Positions 57,982 through 64,000 of a stretch of DNA of 64,000 bases are shown here, piece by piece. The notes below the pieces were generated by a model, which saw nothing but the letters and a program-made list of their open reading frames with translations, was not told where the DNA came from and did no database searches. Source of the stretch: Aestuariibacter salexigens DSM 15300 (lineage in GTDB: Bacteria; Pseudomonadota; Gammaproteobacteria; Enterobacterales; Alteromonadaceae); the NCBI RefSeq assembly GCF_000429145.1, contig NZ_AUBH01000007.1, positions 124,001 through 188,000 of the forward strand, in the 5' to 3' direction. Both the position numbers and the translations under genes were made by a program. The number at the start of each line of letters is the position of its first letter. Position 1 is the first letter of the stretch.

Positions 57982-60318
57982 ATGTTCAAGTCGTTGTATG
58001 TCTTTCTGCTGACCGCCCTGTTTTTTCTACCAGTTTGTGCAGAGCAAACGCAACCCTTGGATCCCATTCAGGCGCTATTTGCCGATAAAATTATCATCCC
58101 GTTCCAATCTGGCACAATCGAAGTTGATGGTGAATTGTCAGAGCCGCAGTGGCAACAGGCAACTCGTGTTGCTCTCACTTATGAGGTCTATCCTGACGAA
58201 AATGCTGTCCCCCCGGTGAAAACCGAAGCCTATGTATTTGAGAATGGGACGACTCTATATGTGGGCTTTAAAGCATTTGACGCCAACCCGGAAAATATTG
58301 CTGCCCACTACCGCGATCGCGATCTGGTATGGGGTGATGATGTGGTAGGGATAAAGCTGGACACCTTCAATGACAGTCGTCTGGCCTATCAGTTTTTTGT
58401 CAACCCGCTGGGCATTCAGATTGATTCAATTGAAAACGAGATGACCGGGCGAGAGAGCGCCAGTTGGGATGCCATCTGGCAGTCAGACGGACAAATTACT
58501 GATGATGGTTATGTTGTGGAAATGGCTATTCCCCTCAATGTGCTGAACTTTGCCGAAGGGGAAAGGAATAAAGTATGGGGAGCCGAGTTCGTGCGGTTCT
58601 ATCCTCGCTCCAACAATTATCGCTTGTCCAACCTGCCCAGAGACAGAAACAATTCCTGTACCCTCTGTCAGCTTGGTGATGTGGAAGGGTTTGAAAATGC
58701 TACACAAGGGCAAAATCTGGCCATCATCCCAACGCTGGTGGTTTCGGCAGAAAGAACTCGTGATCCTCTGGACACCTTCGACTGGGATTATGACAACAAT
58801 CAGGAAGTAGGAATTGACGTAAAATGGGGCATAACACCTGAGGTGTCATTTCAGGCAACCCTGAACCCGGATTTTTCTCAAGTTGAAGCGGACTCGGCAC
58901 AGTTAAGCATCAATAACAACTTTGCGCTGTTCTTTGCAGAACAGCGGCCATTTTTCCTCGAAAACGCTGATTATTTTAGCTCCTGGACCAACCTTGTTTA
59001 TACCCGCAACATCAGTGCGCCAGACTTTGGGGCAAAAGTTACGGGGCGTATCGATGATCACACGGTTGGTGTATTTGTCGCCAATGATCAGCAGACAAAC
59101 TTCATTCTGCCGGGCAACCTCTCATCCTCCGTCGCTACCCTTGAAGAAAAATCGGTCAATGCGGCGCTGCGATATCGGTATGATGTCTCTGATGCCTTTT
59201 CTGTGGGTCTGGTATCAACACTTCGTCAGGCTGCTGACAGCGATTATCATAACTATGTAAACGCCGTCGATATGAAGTACCTGATTACTGAACAGGATAC
59301 GCTCAGAGCCCAGTTCAGCACCTCACAAACGCAGTACCCTCTGGATTTGTACAAAGAGTTTTGTGATAACGAATGTGCTACTGATGAGGATTTCAGTGAA
59401 ACTGCCTCCCGTACCTTGCAGCAAGACGCCTTTAGCGACAATGCCTATCGAGTCGAGTACCGCCATCGTCAGCGAGATTGGAATTTCCGTGCTGCACACT
59501 TTTCTACCGGCGGTGATTTCCGTTCAGATTTAGGTTTTCAGTCAACTGTCGATCGCACCACCAGTGTAATAGGTGGTGGTTATTACTGGTATAGTGAGAC
59601 AAGCTGGTGGAACAGGATTAATGTGTGGGGCGACTGGGACATTACCCACAACGATCAGGGCCAGCTACTGGAGAAAGAAGAGGAGCTGAATTTCTCCATT
59701 AACGGACCACTGCAGCTGTATTTCGGCACTGGCGTGCGACAACGAACGCGAGTAGGACTGAGACACAACAACACCTTACTTGATATCGATGGCAACACCG
59801 ACCAGTTTGTTGAACAGAGTGCTTACACCTCTTTTTATATCAGGCCAACTAATGCGCTACGACTGAGGCTACATGTACGGCGCGGTGATCAAATTGATTT
59901 TGATAATAACCGATTGGGCAAGCAGACCTATATAGAGCCTGAGATTAACTGGAGTATTGGTCGCCACTTGCAGCTAGGACTGAAACACAAATACAGTCGC
60001 CTAGATGCAGAGCAAGCAGAAGTTTTCACCGCTAACCTGACCGATGCTCGTATAACTTACCAGTTTGATCAGCGTCAGTTTCTACGTCTGACCTTAATAT
60101 ACTCAGATATTTATCGTAATCAGGCCAACTACTTAGATGAGGTCGATAGCACCAGCGAAAATTTGGGCGTGCAGCTGCTGTATTCGTACAAATTGAATCC
60201 GCTCACAAAGTTCTTTGTTGGCTACGCACAGAATGGCTTCGCTGATGACACGCTGAGCGATTTAACGCAGGACGCGCAATCTGTGTTCATGAAGTTCAGC
60301 TATGCGTGGCTCAGATAA
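57982..60318 (+). CDS. Secreted CBM9-like / DUF5916 outer-membrane beta-barrel protein
   Basis: This 778-residue exported protein has a signal peptide (core VFLLTALFFLPVCA). A CBM9-like domain at about residues 45-225 begins IEVDGELSEPQWQQA and includes WGDDVVGIKLDTFNDSR. A DUF5916 barrel follows to the end, with many alternating beta strands and the conserved FFAEQRPFFLENADYF near residue 315. It ends in YAWLR rather than a terminal Phe. These proteins are often outer-membrane and linked to polysaccharide or peptide use, but the ligand is unknown. A CxxC pair (SCTLCQ) lies near residue 227. It converges with the DUF985 gene, overlapping by 8 bases. Confidence 0.85.
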   Translation: MFKSLYVFLLTALFFLPVCAEQTQPLDPIQALFADKIIIPFQSGTIEVDGELSEPQWQQATRVALTYEVYPDENAVPPVKTEAYVFENGTTLYVGFKAFDANPENIAAHYRDRDLVWGDDVVGIKLDTFNDSRLAYQFFVNPLGIQIDSIENEMTGRESASWDAIWQSDGQITDDGYVVEMAIPLNVLNFAEGERNKVWGAEFVRFYPRSNNYRLSNLPRDRNNSCTLCQLGDVEGFENATQGQNLAIIPTLVVSAERTRDPLDTFDWDYDNNQEVGIDVKWGITPEVSFQATLNPDFSQVEADSAQLSINNNFALFFAEQRPFFLENADYFSSWTNLVYTRNISAPDFGAKVTGRIDDHTVGVFVANDQQTNFILPGNLSSSVATLEEKSVNAALRYRYDVSDAFSVGLVSTLRQAADSDYHNYVNAVDMKYLITEQDTLRAQFSTSQTQYPLDLYKEFCDNECATDEDFSETASRTLQQDAFSDNAYRVEYRHRQRDWNFRAAHFSTGGDFRSDLGFQSTVDRTTSVIGGGYYWYSETSWWNRINVWGDWDITHNDQGQLLEKEEELNFSINGPLQLYFGTGVRQRTRVGLRHNNTLLDIDGNTDQFVEQSAYTSFYIRPTNALRLRLHVRRGDQIDFDNNRLGKQTYIEPEINWSIGRHLQLGLKHKYSRLDAEQAEVFTANLTDARITYQFDQRQFLRLTLIYSDIYRNQANYLDEVDSTSENLGVQLLYSYKLNPLTKFFVGYAQNGFADDTLSDLTQDAQSVFMKFSYAWLR

Positions 60319-60769
60319 ACCTACTTAAGTCAGGCCACTGTGTTTGAATCTCTGTTTTCAGAGATTCATCTTCAATAAAGGAAAAGTCCGCAAAATCAAA
60401 TCCGGGCGCAACCGTGCAACCCACTAAACTGTAGTCGCCGGTTGACTCCGCAGCTTGCCAAACCCCAGCTTCAATCACGTGACAATATTGTTGATGTGGT
60501 GCGCCCAATAGTATTTCTCGTGGTTTACCTTCGACATATTCGATCAGCTTCAGCGGCGCACCTGCATAAAAGTTCCAAACTTCATCATGTAAAACCTCAT
60601 GAAAGCGACTTACCTGTCCGGCAGTGAGTAAAAAATAAATATGCGTAAGAGCAGGGCGTGTTTGTCCATGAACCGGAGAGGAGAGTTGTTGCCTTGAGCA
60701 GTAGTTCTGCCGATAGTATCCGCCTTCCGGATGAGGGGTAAGCGCGAAGCGTTCAATCAAATCTTGCAT
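60311..60769 (-). CDS. DUF985 cupin-superfamily protein
   Basis: This 152-residue single cupin begins with LIERFALTPHPEGGYYRQNY, the DUF985 signature, and continues with VSRFHEVLHDEVWNFYAGAPLKL, which carries potential metal ligands His and Glu. The C-terminus is SLVGCTVAPGFDFADFSF. The enzymatic role is unknown. It is divergent from the EamA transporter gene. Confidence 0.9.
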   Translation of the reverse strand: MQDLIERFALTPHPEGGYYRQNYCSRQQLSSPVHGQTRPALTHIYFLLTAGQVSRFHEVLHDEVWNFYAGAPLKLIEYVEGKPREILLGAPHQQYCHVIEAGVWQAAESTGDYSLVGCTVAPGFDFADFSFIEDESLKTEIQTQWPDLSRFI

Positions 60770-60867
60770 GGCATTAATGGTGTAACCGTTTTCTGCACTA
60801 TAACACTGGCCAACAACGCTGTCAGACGATAAGCTCCGCGGCCATCGAGTAACAGACGTTGAAGGTT

Positions 60868-61758
60868 ATGATTGGAGAGCTAGCTGCCCTGACCACCGCC
60901 CTGTGCTGGGCTGTCGCTGCGCGAATGTTCCGTATTCTTGGTAAAAGCTTCTCGCCGCTATCGCTTAATTTTTGGAAAGGTCTGGTCGCTGCCGGCATGT
61001 TGCTGGTGGTCACACAGTTTATCGCAGAGCCAGTTGTGTTGAGCCGCACAGACATGCTGTGGTTGCTGTTGAGCGGTGTCATTGGCATTGGCCTTGGTGA
61101 TACGTTTTTCTTTCAGGCCCTGAATAAAATTGGTGACAGCCAATCTATTTTAATCGCTGAAACGCTCGCCCCGATTGCTACCGCACTATTAGCAATGGCC
61201 TGGATTGGCGAATGGCTGACCTGGCAACAGTGGCTGGGTGTCGCCCTGGTCCTGTTTTCCGTAGATGTGATTATAAAAATCCAGAAGCGCGAGCAAATGC
61301 ACTTATTCGCGCTATCGGGCTATGTGTATGCGGCACTGGCCGCACTGTGTCAGGCAATCGGCGCCGTTGTGAGTCGCGATGTCCTGACTCGCACAGGTAT
61401 TGACGCATTTACTGCAAGCCAGTACCGACTATGGGGTGGCATGGCGATCATCGTTGTTCTGATGGTGGTGACCCGTCAACGCTGGCTACCGCAGGCCGCA
61501 GAAAAACAAAAAGTATGGTTGATGTTTGCCGGTGCAACCATTATTGGTACTTTCGCCGCGCTGTATTTGCAAATGGTAGCCTTTACTTATACCAAAGCCG
61601 CTATTGTGCAGACGCTGTTTGCTACCAGTGTCGTCTTGTCTCTGCTGGTGGCAAAAATCCTTGGTGAGTATGTCGACCGCCGTACCCTTGGGTGGTCGTT
61701 GCTGGCACTATCAGGCGTTGCCATATTGGTTGGTGCCGAACAATTAGGCGCACACTAA
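60868..61758 (+). CDS. EamA/DMT-superfamily transporter
   Basis: This inner-membrane protein of about 296 residues has ten predicted helices in two EamA repeats, joined near residue 143. GVIGIGLGDTFFFQALNKIGDSQS and GTFAALYLQMVAFTYTKAAIVQTLFATSV are the repeat signatures. DMT proteins move metabolites across the membrane; the substrate is unknown. The start ATG 60868 is chosen over TTG 60859, but the upstream GAAGG is only 2 bases away, so the start is not firm. A bulged hairpin begins about 10 bases after the stop. Confidence 0.88.
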   Translation: MIGELAALTTALCWAVAARMFRILGKSFSPLSLNFWKGLVAAGMLLVVTQFIAEPVVLSRTDMLWLLLSGVIGIGLGDTFFFQALNKIGDSQSILIAETLAPIATALLAMAWIGEWLTWQQWLGVALVLFSVDVIIKIQKREQMHLFALSGYVYAALAALCQAIGAVVSRDVLTRTGIDAFTASQYRLWGGMAIIVVLMVVTRQRWLPQAAEKQKVWLMFAGATIIGTFAALYLQMVAFTYTKAAIVQTLFATSVVLSLLVAKILGEYVDRRTLGWSLLALSGVAILVGAEQLGAH

Positions 61759-61768
61759 TTTGGGTACC

Positions 61769-61796
61769 CGACCATCGCTGCGCGATGTCGGGTGTG
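61769..61796 (+). terminator. Bulged hairpin after the EamA gene
   Basis: Some 12 base pairs with one bulge form between 61769-61781 and 61785-61796. There is no T-run, so this is at most a rho-dependent or processing site. It lies upstream of the rpsF promoter. Confidence 0.4.
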
Positions 61797-61847
61797 ACGG
61801 TCTTGTGTCATTGACCGGGCAATCTCCACACTGCACAGAAATTAATC

Positions 61848-61876
61848 TTGCCACGCAGTCATTGAGGCTGTATTAT
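61848..61876 (+). promoter_or_regulatory. Promoter of the rpsF operon
   Basis: TTGCCA at 61848-61853 and TATTAT at 61871-61876 have an ideal 17-base spacer. The GC-rich discriminator TCGCGCCC is typical of ribosomal-protein promoters under stringent control. Transcription would begin near 61883, giving a leader of about 85 bases. Confidence 0.75.
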
Positions 61877-61910
61877 TCGCGCCCTCAAATCAGCTATCCC
61901 TTTAATCGTT

Positions 61911-61957
61911 CCTTGCCTTTATACAGTGTGGCTGAGCTGTCCAAGGCGAAAACCGTA
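61911..61957 (+). promoter_or_regulatory. Structured rpsF leader, possible S6:S18 autoregulatory site
   Basis: CCTTG at 61911-61915 pairs with CAAGG at 61942-61946. Inside it, ACAG at 61923-61926 pairs with CTGT at 61937-61940, leaving an internal loop. A CCG at 61953-61955 follows. rpsF leaders of many bacteria bind the S6:S18 complex through a bulged stem with CCG, and this may be such a site. AAGGAG sits 5-6 bases before the start. Confidence 0.35.
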
Positions 61958-61967
61958 AGGAGCAACG

Positions 61968-62357
61968 ATGCGTCATTACGAAATCGTTTTTATGGTTCAC
62001 CCTGATCAGAGTGAACAAGTCCCCGGCATGATCGAGCGTTATACCGGAATCCTCACTCAGGACGGCGGAACTATCCACCGTTTGGAAGACTGGGGCCGCC
62101 GTCAACTGGCTTACCCAATCGAGAAACTGCACAAAGCACACTACGTGCTGATTAACGCAGAAGCCACTGCAGAAGCCGTTGAAGAGCTGGAAACAGCATT
62201 CCGTTTCAACGACGTTATCCTGCGTAACCTGGTTATGCGCACCAAGGGTGCAGTGACTGAGCCGTCGCCAATGGCAAAAGAAGAGCGCCGTGAAAAGCGT
62301 GATGAGAAGCCTGCGACTGAAGAAAAATCTGCTGCGAAAGCAGAAGCAGAAGAGTAA
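61968..62357 (+). CDS. rpsF: 30S ribosomal protein S6
   Basis: S6 binds S18 in the platform of the 30S subunit. The 129 residues open [21 protein letters not shown] and contain [24 protein letters not shown]. An Ala/Glu/Lys-rich disordered tail follows at about residues 100-129, comparable to the E. coli tail that is modified by RimK. The gene heads an operon with rpsR and rplI, and no priB lies between them. Confidence 0.98.
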   Translation: MRHYEIVFMVHPDQSEQVPGMIERYTGILTQDGGTIHRLEDWGRRQLAYPIEKLHKAHYVLINAEATAEAVEELETAFRFNDVILRNLVMRTKGAVTEPSPMAKEERREKRDEKPATEEKSAAKAEAEE

Positions 62358-62368
62358 GGAGACAGACC

Positions 62369-62596
62369 ATGGCTCGTTATTTTAGACGTCGTAAGTTCTG
62401 CCGTTTCACAGCTGACGGTGTCACTGAGATCGATTACAAAGACATCGCGACACTGAAAAACTACATCACTGAAAGTGGCAAAATCGTCCCTAGCCGTATT
62501 ACTGGCACAAGTGCTAAGTACCAACGTCAGTTGTCAACAGCCATCAAGCGTGCGCGCTTCCTGGCACTGTTGCCATACACTGATTCTCACAAGTAA
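62369..62596 (+). CDS. rpsR: 30S ribosomal protein S18
   Basis: This 75-residue ribosomal protein begins [18 protein letters not shown], with the usual basic start, and ends [15 protein letters not shown]. It pairs with S6 in the 30S platform. It follows rpsF by 11 bases and is preceded by AAGGAGA. Confidence 0.98.
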   Translation: MARYFRRRKFCRFTADGVTEIDYKDIATLKNYITESGKIVPSRITGTSAKYQRQLSTAIKRARFLALLPYTDSHK

Positions 62597-62623
62597 TCGC
62601 CGGCGAATATAGAGGTAGCAAAG

Positions 62624-63076
62624 ATGGAAATCATTCTACTAGACAAGATCGCCAACCTGGGCGGTTTGGGTGACCAAGTCACTGTTAAAGCAGGATATGC
62701 TCGTAACTTCCTTTTCCCTCAGGGAAAAGCGGTTCCTGCGACAAAAGAGAACGTAGAAAAGTTCGAACAACGTCGTGCTGAGCTGGAAGCCAAAATTGCA
62801 GAGCAATTGGCAGCCGCTGAAGCCCGCGCAGCAAAAGTGGCAGAGCTTGCTGAAGTCACTATCGCAGCTCCGGCAGGTGACGAAGGCAAACTGTTTGGTT
62901 CAGTTGGTACACGTGACATTGCTGAAGCAATTACAGCTGCTGGCGTTGAAGTCGCTAAAGCGGAAGTGAAATTGCCTACTGGTACACTTCGCGAAACTGG
63001 CGAATATGAAATCGACCTGCAACTGCACTCTGATGTGATGACCACAATCAAACTGGTTATCATCGCAGAAGCATAA
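62624..63076 (+). CDS. rplI: 50S ribosomal protein L9
   Basis: L9 is a two-domain protein joined by a long helix. The N-domain starts [30 protein letters not shown], the helix is Ala/Glu-rich ([22 protein letters not shown]), and the C-domain includes [16 protein letters not shown]. 150 residues is the normal size. A strong terminator follows. Confidence 0.98.
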   Translation: MEIILLDKIANLGGLGDQVTVKAGYARNFLFPQGKAVPATKENVEKFEQRRAELEAKIAEQLAAAEARAAKVAELAEVTIAAPAGDEGKLFGSVGTRDIAEAITAAGVEVAKAEVKLPTGTLRETGEYEIDLQLHSDVMTTIKLVIIAEA

Positions 63077-63100
63077 GCAAAGCGCTTTTTAATAGTAGAA

Positions 63101-63127
63101 ACACCGCCTGAAGGCGGTGTTTTTTTT
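63101..63127 (+). terminator. Terminator of the rpsF-rpsR-rplI operon
   Basis: A perfect 8-bp stem (63101-63108 with 63113-63120, loop TGAA) is followed by a T-run to 63127. Confidence 0.92.
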
Positions 63128-63156
63128 GCCCGTAAATATTTTACTTTTTCTTTTTA

Positions 63157-63182
63157 AACCTTTCTGATTTACCCTGCGACTA
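63157..63182 (+). promoter_or_regulatory. ECF-type promoter candidate before the sigma gene
   Basis: AACC at 63157-63160 and GCGACTA at 63176-63182 are about 15 bases apart, the general layout of an ECF-sigma promoter (an AAC-containing -35 and a CGA/CGT-type -10). It could give autoregulation of the sigma gene. The match is by eye only. Confidence 0.3.
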
Positions 63183-63213
63183 ACCCTCCAAAGCAACCTA
63201 AAAGATAAATCGA

Positions 63214-63780
63214 TTGGAACGTAGCGGAAACGTTGTTGCTGCAGAAGACAAATTTGCTGAAAACAGTACGCTCAGCATGGTCAAAGCAGCACAGTCAGGT
63301 GACAAGCAGGCATATCATGCGCTCTACCATGCTCATGTAGGTCAGGTGTATGCATTGTGCATGAGACTAACTGCGGACCGCGGACTGGCCGAGGACGCCA
63401 CACAGGAAGTATTTATCCAACTGTGGCAAAAGCTGGACAAATTCCATGGACAGAGCAAGTTTTCAACTTGGTTGCACAGTGTGACGTCGAACATAACGAT
63501 TTCATACTTACGAAAACAACGTGGCTGGTTGCAACGTATGTTTAATATCGAAACAAGTGCAGCAGCTGAGAGTGTAGCTGAGCAATCGGTTGGTGATATC
63601 GATTTGGATGCTTACGTAGCCAGATTGCCGGAAAGAGCCAGAGTGGTCTTTGTACTACATGCGATTGAAGGATACCGACACGAAGAAATTGCCGAGATGA
63701 CAAATATGGCGGTCGGCTCAAGCAAGGCGCAGTTTCATCGTGCCAAGCAATTACTGAAAGAGTGGATGGGATATGAGTAA
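63214..63780 (+). CDS. ECF-family RNA polymerase sigma factor
   Basis: This 188-residue sigma-70-family protein has region 2 (LYHAHVGQVYALCMRLTADRGLAEDATQEVFIQLWQKL) and region 4 (LPERARVVFVLHAIEGYRHEEIAEMTNMAVGSSKAQFHRAKQLL), and no regions 1 and 3, the ECF plan. DATQEVF is the core-binding motif. It should direct transcription of an unknown stress or envelope regulon and be held by the protein encoded next. The TTG at 63214 is the longest start and has no strong ribosome-binding site. ATG 63277 would cut 21 residues and remain compatible with region 2. Confidence 0.88.
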   Translation: MERSGNVVAAEDKFAENSTLSMVKAAQSGDKQAYHALYHAHVGQVYALCMRLTADRGLAEDATQEVFIQLWQKLDKFHGQSKFSTWLHSVTSNITISYLRKQRGWLQRMFNIETSAAAESVAEQSVGDIDLDAYVARLPERARVVFVLHAIEGYRHEEIAEMTNMAVGSSKAQFHRAKQLLKEWMGYE

Positions 63781-64000
63781 GCCCAATTTTGAACAACAGC
63801 TTGCAGAGCATATTGATGCATTGTCAAGGTCGCAGCAACCGCAGCGGGATCTGTGGCCAGGTATCGAACATGCATTGGCAAACAATGGCGCACAGGCCCA
63901 GCAGCAAGGCCACAGCGGACACAAGACGCAGGGCGGGTTGTACGCGATTGCAGCGAGTATCGCAGTGGCTGCATTCGTAGGCTGGTTTTCTTTACAGCAG
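63773..64000 (+). CDS. Putative anti-sigma factor, 3' end outside the window
   Basis: The first 76 residues are present, starting MSKPNFEQQLAEHIDALSRS. QRDLWPGIEHAL is a motif common in membrane anti-sigma factors paired with ECF sigma genes. A membrane helix (LYAIAASIAVAAFVGWF) follows at about residues 57-73. The start overlaps the sigma stop by 8 bases, and such coupling is usual for sigma/anti-sigma pairs. There is no zinc-binding HxxxCxxC motif in the visible part. The gene runs off the window. Confidence 0.7.
   Translation, partial: MSKPNFEQQLAEHIDALSRSQQPQRDLWPGIEHALANNGAQAQQQGHSGHKTQGGLYAIAASIAVAAFVGWFSLQQ

Noticed and set aside
61760-62005. Open frame over the rpsF promoter and leader
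   Set aside because: It covers a strong promoter and the rpsF start; it has no ribosome-binding site and no homology I recognise.

Overview
The window reads as chromosomal DNA of a marine gammaproteobacterium of the Alteromonadales, most likely Alteromonadaceae. The grounds are a complete MSHA type IV pilus locus, a uvrA / YajR-type transporter / ssb neighbourhood, the mreBCD-maf-rng-yhdP-nitrilase-tldD cluster, ArcA, and the gammaproteobacterial yjgA-pmbA and mutY-yggX gene sets. Genes are dense, translational overlaps are common, and GTG/TTG starts are frequent. I see no prophage, insertion sequence, CRISPR array or integron.

Layout. 1-2150: the end of a DUF3299 protein and a chemotaxis receptor. 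2194-6160 (minus): an iron/2-oxoglutarate oxygenase, a hotdog thioesterase and uvrA. 6357-8269: a YajR-type MFS transporter and ssb. 8327-10453 (minus): a TonB-dependent receptor. 10657-26771: the MSHA pilus operon mshI, pilN-like gene, J, K, L, M, N, E, G, F, B, A, C, D, O, P, Q, with the inner-membrane platform and secretin first, the motor next, and the pilins and large MshQ last. 26959-40556: cell shape (mreBCD), maf, RNase G, YhdP, a nitrilase, TldD, a DUF900 hydrolase, YjgA and PmbA. 40622-44952: a cation/proton antiporter, ArcA and a histidine kinase placed directly upstream of arcA. 45085-51089: a DUF3293 gene, then a minus-strand run (small secreted protein, glgA, glgC, rsmC, trmB, an alpha/beta hydrolase). 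51174-54238: mutY, a ChrR-like cupin, yceI, yggX and tRNA-Phe. 54507-61758: a more accessory stretch with an M14 peptidase, a small protein resembling archaeal CTP-dependent riboflavin kinase, a CBM9/DUF5916 beta-barrel protein, a DUF985 cupin and an EamA transporter. 61968-64000: rpsF-rpsR-rplI and an ECF sigma factor with the start of its probable anti-sigma partner.

How the genes work together. The MSHA genes form one translationally coupled unit that should build a retractable surface-attachment pilus. The MshE motor carries an N-terminal c-di-GMP-binding type domain. TldD and PmbA are the two subunits of one protease and lie under 2 kb apart. The mre genes set rod shape, and YhdP belongs to the AsmA-like envelope lipid-transport family. 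glgC and glgA make glycogen. The kinase next to arcA is a candidate ArcA partner.

The items most worth a second look are the riboflavin-kinase-like protein at 57322-57795, the palindrome upstream of arcA that matches a HexR-type operator, the duplicated terminator and multi-hairpin element after tRNA-Phe, the cupin/yceI pair between mutY and yggX, and the beta-helix-like N-terminus of MshQ. No wholly new multi-gene system could be demonstrated from sequence alone.
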